Of a stretch of 37,887 nucleotides of DNA, positions 1 to 9,402 are shown piece by piece; position 1 is the stretch's first letter, and the number at the start of each line of letters is the position of its first letter. The notes under the pieces were generated by a model. The model saw only the letters and a list, made by a program, of their open reading frames with translations, had not been told where the DNA came from and ran no database searches. This DNA comes from Caryophanales bacterium (GTDB lineage: Bacteria > Bacillota_I > Bacilli_A > Izemoplasmatales > UBA1188): positions 1-37,887 of the forward strand of contig JAEEXP010000011.1 in assembly GCA_016287865.1 (NCBI GenBank), given 5' to 3'. The translations under genes and the position numbers were made by a program.

Positions 1-573
1 CGTTAGATGCGGCTTCAAAATCATATACAGGACAACTTAGTATTACCCCTTTTAATTTTAAGTTTTTAACTTCAAATTTAAATCTTAAAGCCATGGTTTC
101 ATTATTAAACATTTCCGCTAAAAATAGCGCAAAATGTCCTCCAGCCGAATCTCCCATTAAGAAAATATCTGGAGATATATTTAATTCTTTATAATGTTTA
201 TCTACATAGTTCAAATACTTAACACAATCAAATATTTGATTCTCAACTGTGATGTTTTTCTTTTTAGAGACATATTCATAATCATTAACTAGAAAATCAT
301 AGCCATCATTTTTAAATATTTGAGCATAGTAAAATTGGTTCTTTCTAGAACCTCTAACATACGCTCCACCATGAATATCTAATATAGTTTTATTACGAAC
401 TTGTCCTTTAGCTCTATATAGATCAAATTTATGAAGTTCATTATTATCTTCTGTATAACTAATGTCATAAATATTTTCTGGTTCACTTTCAAATGGAGTA
501 TTTATTATTTTTCTTCTAGATTTTCTATCTAATAATTTTAATGATACTTTTACTGCGTTTTTAGTTAACTTCA
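1..573 (-). CDS. alpha/beta hydrolase (HSL/esterase-like), C-terminus truncated by window edge
   Basis: Manual minus-strand translation starts MKLTKNAVKVSLKLLDRKSRRK and contains LDIHGGAYVRGSRKN (HGG oxyanion motif) and DIFLMGDSAGGHFALFLAE (GDSAGG nucleophile elbow). The ORF is open to base 1. Confidence 0.85.
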
Positions 574-575
574 TA

Positions 576-1571
576 CTACTTATATAAATCCAAAATTTTA
601 TTTAATGTATTAACTACATTTTCTTTTAATGATTCAGGAGATACAACTTTAATAAATTCTCCATATTGCATAATCCAATATGTTAATGCGAGCTTATCAC
701 ATTTAATATAGGCAAATAACTTACCATCTTCATATTTAATCTTTGCGCCATCTGAAAAATATTCTTTAATATTAAGTATTTGGTCAGGATTAAGGAGTTC
801 AAGTTTAGCGTCTACTACCTCATCAGAAAATAGATAAACGTGTTCATTTAAGAATTGGGCAATAGAAAAATCTTTTGAAAGGCCAGCTTCTTCTTTTGGT
901 TTTTCATCCCAATCTGAGATTGTAACCTTCTCCATTCTATCAACTCTATAAATATTAAATGGATGACCAAATTTAGTTCCTCTATAATATCCAAGAAGAT
1001 AATAAACACCAAAGTTATTTACTAAGAAATATGGACTAACACGTGGTCTAAAATCACCATATTTATTAATCTTTTCACCTTTTTCATTATAAGACACGTA
1101 ATTGAATTCAATTCTTTTCTTAAGTTTTTTAGCTTCTTCAATTGTGTCGATGATGTTAAATAAGTCTTTATTCTTATTTCTTTTTACATCGCCAGTTCTA
1201 TATAAATCTTTATAATTATTCTTGAAATACATAGATTCTTTTTCAGAAATCTTTTCAATAATATCATTCGCAGTTTTGGCACTTAGTGTCTTATTTGAAT
1301 ATACAGAATCCGCAATATACTGAATTTCATATTTATTTAATACTCTTTCAATTAATGCAACCCCACCTTCTCCTCTTGCAATATCGTAGTCTAAATCTTC
1401 AAGAAGTTTAATGTTTGATGAAACACTTTTACGTTCAACCACCATTTGGAAGTCATCAAAAAGTTTCTCAACTATTTTCTGTTGAGTAATATAATGATTT
1501 TCATCAGTATATTTTTCTAAAACTTTGAGGATTAAAAAAGGTAATGCTTTCTTTGTGTATTTAGTATCCAT
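576..1571 (-). CDS. WYL-domain transcriptional regulator
   Basis: N-terminal wHTH-like region followed by a WYL-type domain (KKRIEFNYVSYNEKGEK...FRPRVSPYFLVNNFGVYYLLGYYRGTKFGHPFNIYRVDRM). The ORF track starts at 1589, but MDTKYTKKA at 1571 has a GGGAG Shine-Dalgarno upstream. Confidence 0.8.
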   Translation of the reverse strand: MDTKYTKKALPFLILKVLEKYTDENHYITQQKIVEKLFDDFQMVVERKSVSSNIKLLEDLDYDIARGEGGVALIERVLNKYEIQYIADSVYSNKTLSAKTANDIIEKISEKESMYFKNNYKDLYRTGDVKRNKNKDLFNIIDTIEEAKKLKKRIEFNYVSYNEKGEKINKYGDFRPRVSPYFLVNNFGVYYLLGYYRGTKFGHPFNIYRVDRMEKVTISDWDEKPKEEAGLSKDFSIAQFLNEHVYLFSDEVVDAKLELLNPDQILNIKEYFSDGAKIKYEDGKLFAYIKCDKLALTYWIMQYGEFIKVVSPESLKENVVNTLNKILDLYK

Positions 1572-1654
1572 GTCCAAAAAATCTCCCATAATTAATTATA
1601 GCATTTTTTGTATTAAATAATGATTTATGTTTTATAATAGATAATGGTAGAAAT

Positions 1655-2482
1655 ATGAAAGCAAAAAAGTTTATTAAAGTCTTTCTCATAGTCATTTTAA
1701 CTCTCGTTCTTCTTGCGGTACTAATGGGTGTAACTACTATTATGAGCCACTCTAAGAGAAGGTGGAAACCTGACTATGAAAAAGTTAGCATCGAAGAAAT
1801 ATTGAATAAGTTAGAATTTAGTGATGAAGACTATCAAATCTTATTTGAACAAACAGGTTTAACTAAGATTGGAGTTGATAGAGTTGTTTCTAAACAAGGC
1901 AAGAATAGACTTCTTGATTTCCAAGAGAGTTACTATAAAGATAGACCAGTTGAACATTTATGGATTAGCCCTGTCACATGTTATGATCAGTTTGAAAAAC
2001 CTATTCCATTTAGTCCACTTGAAAATGGAGATATCCTAGTCAGTGATACTACTCATCTTTCATTCTGGCACTGTGGACACGCTGAACTTGTAGTAAATGG
2101 TAATCTTAATCAAACACTATACTCAATGGGATATGGTTATCCTAGTGAAGTAGGTAATTGTCTTGATTTCTTCCAAAGAGTAAATTTCTTAATTTTAAGA
2201 CCTAAAGTAGACAAAGAAATAATAAATAAAGTAGTTGATTACGCTATCACTGATTTACAAGGAATAAAATATCAAGCAACAATTGGATATTTTAATAAGA
2301 AATTTCCTGATACTTTAAAATCTACTAACTGTTCTCATCTTGTATGGTATGCATATAAAAAGTTCGGCATTGATATTGATACTAATGGTGGACCTGGCGC
2401 ATATCCATATGATTTAATTGACTTAGAACATTTTGAAATAGTCCAAGTATTTGGATTCCATCCCGATAAACTTTGGAGTTAA
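1655..2482 (+). CDS. Permuted NlpC/P60 (YiiX/YebB-like) papain-fold hydrolase with N-terminal TM segment
   Basis: TM segment FIKVFLIVILTLVLLAVLMGV. His motif FWHCGHAELVV precedes Cys motif STNCSHLVWYAYKKFGID, the His-before-Cys order of circularly permuted NlpC/P60 proteins. Confidence 0.65.
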   Translation: MKAKKFIKVFLIVILTLVLLAVLMGVTTIMSHSKRRWKPDYEKVSIEEILNKLEFSDEDYQILFEQTGLTKIGVDRVVSKQGKNRLLDFQESYYKDRPVEHLWISPVTCYDQFEKPIPFSPLENGDILVSDTTHLSFWHCGHAELVVNGNLNQTLYSMGYGYPSEVGNCLDFFQRVNFLILRPKVDKEIINKVVDYAITDLQGIKYQATIGYFNKKFPDTLKSTNCSHLVWYAYKKFGIDIDTNGGPGAYPYDLIDLEHFEIVQVFGFHPDKLWS

Positions 2483-2487
2483 TAAAT

Positions 2488-2512
2488 AAAAAAGCCACGA
2501 GCGTGGCTTTTT
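2488..2512. terminator. Bidirectional intrinsic terminator between convergent genes
   Basis: AAAAAAGCCACGAGCGTGGCTTTTT: stem GCCACG/CGTGGC flanked by A-run and T-run. Confidence 0.85.
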
Positions 2513-2513
2513 A

Positions 2514-3899
2514 TTATGCTTTTTGTATTGTTTCAATAGATGGATGTTCTTTATATGTTACATATTGTTCAGCATCAAATCTAATACTGAATGTACCATC
2601 ATTTAAGTATTCTTGGAATGTTGCATAGTGGTCATCAGTATATACAGCTACTCTATCAGACCCATATCCGTTTGTAGTAAAGCCATAGCCAAATACAACC
2701 ACTCTTCCTACACCTCTTTTACCTGTTCTATATGAACCATCAACATCAATATCAAGTTCATAGTAACAGAATCCGCTAGGTTTAGCACAAGGTACATATT
2801 GAACATATCCGTTAGTTCTTGAGAATTCTTGAACAACTCTGGTGTCATCACCAAACACAGAACTAACAGTAGATACATCGCTTTCAAATGCGTAGTTAGC
2901 TGGGAATTCTCCAAAGATTGTATAGTAGTTTATTACATCAATAGGATAAATCATAGCAGCATCACTCTTTACGCTTGGATGTGATTGAACATATTCAAAA
3001 GTATAATATGTATACTCTTTAGTTTCAACAACTGTGTAACTGTCATTACCATATTGAACCTTAATAGGTACTTCTACTTTTGTTTCACCTGGAACCAGAG
3101 TTCCTTCATATTGTATCGCGTTGATTCTTTGATCAGTTGAGCTCTTCTTAGTCGCATAATTTCCTTTAGCGTCATAGTAAACACTTAAGTTTCTAAGTTG
3201 TACATCAGAATCTACTTCTTCAATGATAAATAGATTCGCATTATTAACTTCTAATGTGATAGTAGTAAATGAACTAGATGGGGCTAACACAAATTCATCT
3301 TCTCTATGATCATCATAACCCATCATAATGTGAGCTTCTGTACCATAAGTTTGATATTCAAATTCTATATATTGAATACCTTCCATTTTATGACTATTAA
3401 GTATAGATGAACCAAGTGGATCAATACCTGCTTGATAGTTCGCATGAATTAGTTTAAGTGATGATGTTAAACTACAAGTTCTATAGTAAGTAAATTTAAC
3501 ACTACTTGAAGATTCAGTAACTGAACCATAGTTTCCAGTTGCATATTGTTTATTGGAAAATAGAGTTCCGCAGTTTACTGACATTACAGTTAAATTGCCT
3601 TCAACGATTTCACTAGATTGGATTTCTCCAATTATTACATCATTATTTTGAACTGGTTTAGTTGTGGTAGGTTTAACTGTAGGAACTACTTGTTTAGTTG
3701 TAGTAGTTTCAGTAGGTGCTATAGGTTTGGTTGTATTATCATTTTTAGTAGTAGTTGAATCAGTTATAGGGTTAACTTTAGTCACACTTGTTGTTGTGGC
3801 ATTTGGGTCTCTGGTTGTGAAATAATAAAGAGCATCACAGCCCTGTAATACTATAGCTATTAAAAATAAAAATACTATACTAAGTAATTTCTTTTTCAT
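2514..3899 (-). CDS. Thr-rich lipoprotein with C-terminal barnase/RNase Sa-like ribonuclease domain
   Basis: Lipobox IVLQGC; Thr-rich linker (TTTSVTK...TTTTKQVVPTVKPTTTKP). C-terminus INYYTIFGEFPANYAFESDV...CYYELDIDVDGSYRTGKRGVGRVVVF...VAVYTDDHYATFQEYL resembles barnase YLQTYHKLPDNYITKSEA...WREADI...RNSDRILY...TTDHYQTF. Confidence 0.75.
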   Translation of the reverse strand: MKKKLLSIVFLFLIAIVLQGCDALYYFTTRDPNATTTSVTKVNPITDSTTTKNDNTTKPIAPTETTTTKQVVPTVKPTTTKPVQNNDVIIGEIQSSEIVEGNLTVMSVNCGTLFSNKQYATGNYGSVTESSSSVKFTYYRTCSLTSSLKLIHANYQAGIDPLGSSILNSHKMEGIQYIEFEYQTYGTEAHIMMGYDDHREDEFVLAPSSSFTTITLEVNNANLFIIEEVDSDVQLRNLSVYYDAKGNYATKKSSTDQRINAIQYEGTLVPGETKVEVPIKVQYGNDSYTVVETKEYTYYTFEYVQSHPSVKSDAAMIYPIDVINYYTIFGEFPANYAFESDVSTVSSVFGDDTRVVQEFSRTNGYVQYVPCAKPSGFCYYELDIDVDGSYRTGKRGVGRVVVFGYGFTTNGYGSDRVAVYTDDHYATFQEYLNDGTFSIRFDAEQYVTYKEHPSIETIQKA

Positions 3900-3966
3900 A
3901 AATTCACCTCAGTTTAATGATTATTTTAATATAACATATAAAAATAAAATTGATACTCAAGAAAAT

Positions 3967-4005
3967 AAAAATGCTTAAATAAATGGTACCTTTAAGCATT
4001 TTTAT
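3967..4005. terminator. Intrinsic terminator (bidirectional) downstream of eda
   Basis: AAATGCTTAAA...TTTAAGCATTTTTATT inverted repeat with T-run on both strands. Confidence 0.8.
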
Positions 4006-4030
4006 TATTCAAATATTCATAATATTTTCA

Positions 4031-4654
4031 TTAATCGACATTGAGTTCAATGTTTTTAAGTAAGTTCTTAGTTCTCTTTTCGATATCTTTAAATGTTCCT
4101 TTTACAAGGAATGTTCCACCAACTGCGGCAACGAATTCTTCTTTTAAATAACTTAAATAGTTTTCTTCATTTATTCCACCAATTGGAATAAACATAATAT
4201 CTGGAAAAGCCTTATGGAATTCTCTTAGTGTTTTAATTCCGCCAGATGCTTCTGCAGGATAAAACTTCATTACTTTAATTCCATATTTAATACAATTCAT
4301 AATATCGGTTGGAGTCATTACGCCAGGAAGATATGGAACTTTAGCTTTCTTGCATTCTTCATAAACTTCAGCGCTAAAACCTGGGGATACTATAAAGCGC
4401 GCACCAAAATTAATAGCTTCTTGAGCCTGTTCTTTGTTTAAGACGGTACCTGCACCTATAACCATTTTTTGTCCCATCTTTTCAATTGCGTATCTTAAAG
4501 TCTCTCCAGCTCTTTTATTACGATATGTAATTTCTGCTAGATCAAGACCGCCTTGATGAAGGCTAAATAGAATATCATCAATTTCAAATGGGTCTTTAAC
4601 ATTGATATAAGGAATAATACTCTTTTTACCAATTAATGATTTCTTTAAATCCAT
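4031..4654 (-). CDS. eda: KDPG/KHG aldolase family (2-dehydro-3-deoxy-phosphogluconate aldolase)
   Basis: Class I aldolase motifs: AEITYRNKRAGE, VIGAGTVLNKEQAQEAINFGARFIVSPGF, YLPGVMTPTDI, VMKFYPAEASGG, FIPIGGINEENYLSYL. Confidence 0.9.
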   Translation of the reverse strand: MDLKKSLIGKKSIIPYINVKDPFEIDDILFSLHQGGLDLAEITYRNKRAGETLRYAIEKMGQKMVIGAGTVLNKEQAQEAINFGARFIVSPGFSAEVYEECKKAKVPYLPGVMTPTDIMNCIKYGIKVMKFYPAEASGGIKTLREFHKAFPDIMFIPIGGINEENYLSYLKEEFVAAVGGTFLVKGTFKDIEKRTKNLLKNIELNVD

Positions 4655-4740
4655 AGTTATCCCTCCTTTAAAAATACTTATTTACAATTTTATTTTATAA
4701 CAATTAGAAATAAATCAATATAATTTATATTGAAATAATG

Positions 4741-4770
4741 AAAAAAGACTGCCTCATTAGCAGCCTTTAT
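4741..4770 (-). terminator. Intrinsic terminator of the jetABC-IMPase transcription unit
   Basis: Minus strand AGGCTGC-TAATGAG-GCAGTCTTTTTT hairpin with T-run, just after the IMPase stop. Confidence 0.65.
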
Positions 4771-4777
4771 TCATACA

Positions 4778-5569
4778 TTATTCAAAAGTTTTAATGTATT
4801 TATGAACGGTATCACTTAATTCAGTCAAATTCTCTTCATTATTTGCGACCATAATCATTGATTTAGTCGAGAAATCAAGTGGACCATCAAATCCTCTAAT
4901 TACTCCTCCTGCCTCAGTTAAAATGAGTGATGCGGCAGTGAAGTCCCAGATTGAAAGCTTATGTTCAAAGAACATATCAGTGCGACCCATTGCGACATAA
5001 GATATTTCGCAAGCAGCACTTCCAAATCTTCTAAAATCTTTTACTCTAAAGATTAAATCCATTAAGCATTCATTAATCAATAAAGTTTTAGATTTATCAT
5101 AAGCACTCCAGGCAGTACTTAATAGTGATTCGTTAAACTTTCTTTTTGATACGTGAATAGGTTTTCCGTTTAAGAAGGCACCGCCGCCTTTAGTTGCGGT
5201 AAAGAGTTCGCCTGAATATCTTGAATATACAACACCAATAATAGTTTCTCTTTTATAAGTTAGTCCTACAGAAATTGCGCAGTTTTGAATACCTCTTGAA
5301 TAGTTTTCAGTACCATCGATAGGATCAATTACGAATACATATTCATAAGATGTATGATCAAAATAGTCTTCTTCTTCACATAAGAAACCAGCCTCAGGTA
5401 ACACTTCTTTTAAGTGAGAGATTAGATAGTGTTGAACATTAATATCATTAGTAGTAACGATATTTGTAATAGTACCCTTTTCCTCAATGGTGAAATCATC
5501 GAGGAAAAGGTTAGATGCATCTTTTACGATTTTTACAATTTTCTCTAAAGTAACATTTAAATCAATCAT
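4778..5569 (-). CDS. Inositol monophosphatase family protein
   Basis: LCEEED, VIDPIDGTENYSRGIQNCAISVGL (DPIDGT metal motif), KLSIWDFTAASLILTEAGG (WDxxAA...GG). Confidence 0.9.
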   Translation of the reverse strand: MIDLNVTLEKIVKIVKDASNLFLDDFTIEEKGTITNIVTTNDINVQHYLISHLKEVLPEAGFLCEEEDYFDHTSYEYVFVIDPIDGTENYSRGIQNCAISVGLTYKRETIIGVVYSRYSGELFTATKGGGAFLNGKPIHVSKRKFNESLLSTAWSAYDKSKTLLINECLMDLIFRVKDFRRFGSAACEISYVAMGRTDMFFEHKLSIWDFTAASLILTEAGGVIRGFDGPLDFSTKSMIMVANNEENLTELSDTVHKYIKTFE

Positions 5570-5571
5570 AA

Positions 5572-8500
5572 TTATTTATTATTAACAATGAATGTGCCAG
5601 CTTTCTTGTTGTTTCTGAAAGCAGTGATAACTGTACCTGTATGTTTAGAGAGTGTCTCCATCTTTTGTGGAGGACAAGCTAAGATAATTTGAACTGGAAG
5701 GTTACTGATGAATTCCATCATAGCATCAGTTCTTTGGTTATCCATCTTATCGAATACTTCGTCGAATAGGATTAATCCAACTGAGTCATCAAGACCATTC
5801 TTTTCAGCCTTATCAAAGAGTCTTACGAATGATGCGAGGATAGCTACATAGAATGGGATTTGCATTTCACCACCTGATTTAACATTTGAAATGTTAGAGA
5901 AGTAGAATACATCTTCATTAGATATAACTTTAATATCGTAATCCATATAAGTTCTATAATCTGTGAACTTATTGATTGCGCCTTGAGAATTCTCTTCATC
6001 AGCTGATAAGTTATTGAATAATTCATCTAATTCCTTTTGATATTTTTCTTCGAACTTTTCATCGAATACTGAGTATCCAACTTCATTAGAATCTTTATCT
6101 GTGATCATATCATAGATAGTTCCAAATTCCTTAGATTTAGGGAAGATAAATTCATATTGGTCATTACCGAATTTAATCTTAGATAATGTTTCATTAATCT
6201 TAGAAATTTCATCTTGAGCTTCTAAGATATAGCTTCTTAATTTAGAGAGGAAGTCTTCTTTGAAGAGTTTTTCTGCAGATTCTCTTGCGTCTCTAACTTT
6301 AGCTTCATATTTAACGAGTTCACTACGTTCTAGTTTATCTAATTCCTCTAAATATTCTTCAGTTCTATCATAACCTGTACCAAATGGACGATTATATTTA
6401 GAGATGTAGTTAACTTGACCAATAGTTAAACTTTGTTCTAGAGATTTAATTGATGAGAGTCCATCATTAATTTCTTTAGTGATTGATTCTTCAATTTCTT
6501 TTGGAGATTTGCCTTCTTCTTTTTCTTTGTTATAGAGTTCTTCAGATCTTGATTGATATAAAGTATTGAGTGATTCAATAGCTTGAATTTCAATAGTTAG
6601 AGTCTTAGAACTATTGATTAAATAAAGGATATCTTGGTTCATTTGTTCAATAGCTTGACGTTTAGCACCTTGAGATTCGAGGATTGTTCCCTTTCTTTGA
6701 TTTAAGAGTCTGATTTCTGAAAGCATGCCTTCATATTCTTTTCTTAAAGATTCAACAGATGAAAGTGATAATTCTTTCTTTTTAGCTTTGAGTTCTTCAA
6801 TTTGTTTAGTGTTCTTATAGTAGTTTTGTACTTCTTTAACGAGCTCTTTAATAACTGTAAGATCAAAACCATTGATGATATCAGCTTGTTCTGCAAGAGT
6901 TTGGATATCTTCAGTAATCTTTTGATATTCAGCCTTCTTTTCTTCGCCAAGTTTTTGATACTTATTGAGTTGAACTTGTCTAGCACTAGAACCAATGAAT
7001 GGTTTTGGTGTATTAGGATTAAGATAACTTGTAGTGAAACCTCTATAAAGCATTCCATCTTTAGTGATTGCTTGATTATAATGCTCAAGGTCACGTACAT
7101 CATCAACCATAATTAAGTTACCAATAGTGTAGTTGATATAGTATCTTGCATCTCTATTTTCAGTTTCAATGATTGAAGCTAGAGAGTTTGGTTGATAAGT
7201 TGTGAAGTTTTGGATCTTCTTAGTATTAAGTAAGTTTACACCAAATAAGTTTTTACTCTTGTTTTCGTTATAGCAGAGCAAGCATTCATCATAGTATTTA
7301 GGTTCAACAATTAAAGTGAATCTTTGACGACCAAGTAAGTCTTCAACTGTGTTTTGCCATGATTTATCTTTAACTTCGATGATTTCAGATAAAACGTGTA
7401 CTGAAATGTTTTCGTTATAAACTTTCTTAAGATGTTCTTCCATCTTTTGTCTTAATACTACTATTTCTCTAGAATAAGGAAGAGTTCCTGTACCAGATAA
7501 TTGGTTAAGTGATGTTAAAACATCTTGAATTTCTTTAACTTTTAAGGCCTTTTGAGCATTTAATGTTGATGTCTTTTCTTGAATTTCATCTCTCTTTTCA
7601 CTTAAAACATTTCTTAATTCTTCAAGTTTACGAGATAATTCTTTACATCCTTCTTCATCTTCAACATCTAAATTAACTTTAGATAATTCTCTATAAAGCT
7701 TACTGTCTACATTCTTAATAGCTTCTTTAGCTTCTTGGAATGCGAGTTTTCTTCTATCAAATTCTCTCTTCTTTTCATAAGAATAGGCAACTTCACCATC
7801 AAGTCTCTTGATATCTCTATCATAGATTTCAGATGCTCTAAAGTCTTCATTGTTTGATAGTGATGCATAGAGTTGTTTGCTCTTATCATCGATTGATGCA
7901 ATTTCTTCATCAATTTCTTTAGTAGTTTCTTTTAAAGAATCCATTTCTTGTTCAAGTTTAAGAATCTTCTTATTCTTACTCTCTACTTCTTTTTCTTGTT
8001 CTTTCTTAGTTAGAACTTTAAGTAAGTATTCATAGAAATCTTTATTTTCTTTGATAGACTTAGCAGTTTCATAAGTTTCCTTAATTGTCTTTAAGTCTTC
8101 AATCTTATTCTTAGTTACTTTTAAGATTCCTTCAAATTCTTTATAAGATCTAATAGAATCTCTGATATTTTCAGTGTGGATTTGTTTTTCTTCAAGTAAA
8201 TGATTATAGATATAATCTTTAACATTTGTAAGAGGTTTGAAAGCTAATGCTTTTGGAAGAAGTGTGAAGTATTTTTCACTGATTCCACCCATCTTTTGGC
8301 GGAATGCTGCTTTAGCTTCTTTTCTTGATGTAAAGATATAAGGTGTAACTTTACTCTTCTTGAAGTCTAATGTATTCTTAACTTCATAATCTTCAGTGAT
8401 GAAGTATTCATCTTTCATTGGTCCATCAATGATATAGAAGATTACTTTTGGAGGTTTTGTTTCGCCTTCAACATCAATAACTGAACCTAAACAAAAATAT

Positions 8501-8805
8501 TTTTCTTGTTTTTCAGAATAGTATTCAAGGCAGATATGACCAGATAAGTCATAATCTCTTAAATATTCTTGATCAAGAGAACCGAGCTTACATTTAACGT
8601 ATCCTCTTAAATCTCTCTTACTCTTATCTGATGCGGCTAAGTTGAAGATTTGATCACCTGCTGTGATTACAAATGTAATCGCATCGATGATAGTTGATTT
8701 ACCACTACCATTTACGCCAGTTAAGAGTGTATTATTCTTAATGTTTATAGTTTCATTTTCAAAATAATGCCAGTTAATTAATCTAATTTTAGTTAAGGTT
8801 TTCAT
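5572..8805 (-). CDS. jetC: JetC/MksB-type SMC-like ATPase (SbcC/MukB family, Wadjet component)
   Basis: Walker A LLTGVNGSGKSTIIDAITF; long coiled coil with central hinge-like region; signature SNVKSGGEMQIPFYVAIL; Walker B GLILFDEVFDKMDNQRT. The ORF track starts at 8838, but MKTLTKIRLINWHYF at 8805 has a GAGGAGG SD. Confidence 0.88.
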   Translation of the reverse strand: MKTLTKIRLINWHYFENETINIKNNTLLTGVNGSGKSTIIDAITFVITAGDQIFNLAASDKSKRDLRGYVKCKLGSLDQEYLRDYDLSGHICLEYYSEKQEKYFCLGSVIDVEGETKPPKVIFYIIDGPMKDEYFITEDYEVKNTLDFKKSKVTPYIFTSRKEAKAAFRQKMGGISEKYFTLLPKALAFKPLTNVKDYIYNHLLEEKQIHTENIRDSIRSYKEFEGILKVTKNKIEDLKTIKETYETAKSIKENKDFYEYLLKVLTKKEQEKEVESKNKKILKLEQEMDSLKETTKEIDEEIASIDDKSKQLYASLSNNEDFRASEIYDRDIKRLDGEVAYSYEKKREFDRRKLAFQEAKEAIKNVDSKLYRELSKVNLDVEDEEGCKELSRKLEELRNVLSEKRDEIQEKTSTLNAQKALKVKEIQDVLTSLNQLSGTGTLPYSREIVVLRQKMEEHLKKVYNENISVHVLSEIIEVKDKSWQNTVEDLLGRQRFTLIVEPKYYDECLLCYNENKSKNLFGVNLLNTKKIQNFTTYQPNSLASIIETENRDARYYINYTIGNLIMVDDVRDLEHYNQAITKDGMLYRGFTTSYLNPNTPKPFIGSSARQVQLNKYQKLGEEKKAEYQKITEDIQTLAEQADIINGFDLTVIKELVKEVQNYYKNTKQIEELKAKKKELSLSSVESLRKEYEGMLSEIRLLNQRKGTILESQGAKRQAIEQMNQDILYLINSSKTLTIEIQAIESLNTLYQSRSEELYNKEKEEGKSPKEIEESITKEINDGLSSIKSLEQSLTIGQVNYISKYNRPFGTGYDRTEEYLEELDKLERSELVKYEAKVRDARESAEKLFKEDFLSKLRSYILEAQDEISKINETLSKIKFGNDQYEFIFPKSKEFGTIYDMITDKDSNEVGYSVFDEKFEEKYQKELDELFNNLSADEENSQGAINKFTDYRTYMDYDIKVISNEDVFYFSNISNVKSGGEMQIPFYVAILASFVRLFDKAEKNGLDDSVGLILFDEVFDKMDNQRTDAMMEFISNLPVQIILACPPQKMETLSKHTGTVITAFRNNKKAGTFIVNNK

Positions 8806-9400
8806 TTTCTTCCTCCTCTTCATTCTTTCCATTTTCAAGTTGGAGAATATATGAATAGCATTCTTGGATATTAGTCACAGGAATAGCTAGCGTAATGCTT
8901 GAGAATATGAGTAATTTAGTAGATGCCATTTCAAGATCTCCTAAATTATCAATTAAGTTGTATTTCTTATAGAGTCTTAAAGCTGCTACAAGTTCTGTCT
9001 TAAAGATTTTTCTCTTAAATCCGAATGATGCATATTTATTATGGATTTCATCAATTGTAATTACTACAGTATTATCAAGTGTAGTATTGATTAACTTTTC
9101 TTGATAAAGGATTCTTAGAATTAATAAGATGAATGTTTCTTCTTTCTTAAGCTTTAAGTTACCTGGATTATAGTTATTCTTGAGTTGGATTGCACCGATT
9201 TCTCTATTAATAACTACTTCATGACCAAGTATTTCAAAGAATTCATCGAAATATTGTTTATAGTTAATTACGAAATAATATGCTTTAGTGTTATCTTTTT
9301 TATCTTTTGATAAATAGTTTGCAGTTAATAATTGGTTACAAATCTTAGAAAAACTGTCTTGGACATCTCTAGGAAAGTTTTTTAATTCATCAAGTAGCAT
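8789..9400 (-). CDS. jetB: JetB/MksE-like (DUF4194-type) SMC accessory protein
   Basis: About 200 aa tandem-wHTH-like protein between JetA and JetC homologues, with ATKLLIFSSITLAIPVTNIQECYSYILQLE near the C-terminus. Position, size and composition fit JetB. Confidence 0.8.
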   Translation of the reverse strand: MLLDELKNFPRDVQDSFSKICNQLLTANYLSKDKKDNTKAYYFVINYKQYFDEFFEILGHEVVINREIGAIQLKNNYNPGNLKLKKEETFILLILRILYQEKLINTTLDNTVVITIDEIHNKYASFGFKRKIFKTELVAALRLYKKYNLIDNLGDLEMASTKLLIFSSITLAIPVTNIQECYSYILQLENGKNEEEEENENLN

Positions 9401-9402
9401 CT

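Noticed and set aside
2708-2914. Minus-strand 68-aa ORF within the ribonuclease-like lipoprotein gene
   Set aside because: Out-of-frame within a confident CDS; considered as a barstar-like immunity gene but has no SD or barstar-like features.
6802-7116. Plus-strand 104-aa hydrophobic ORF
   Set aside because: Antisense to JetC coiled-coil/hinge coding sequence; composition is a by-product of the complementary strand.
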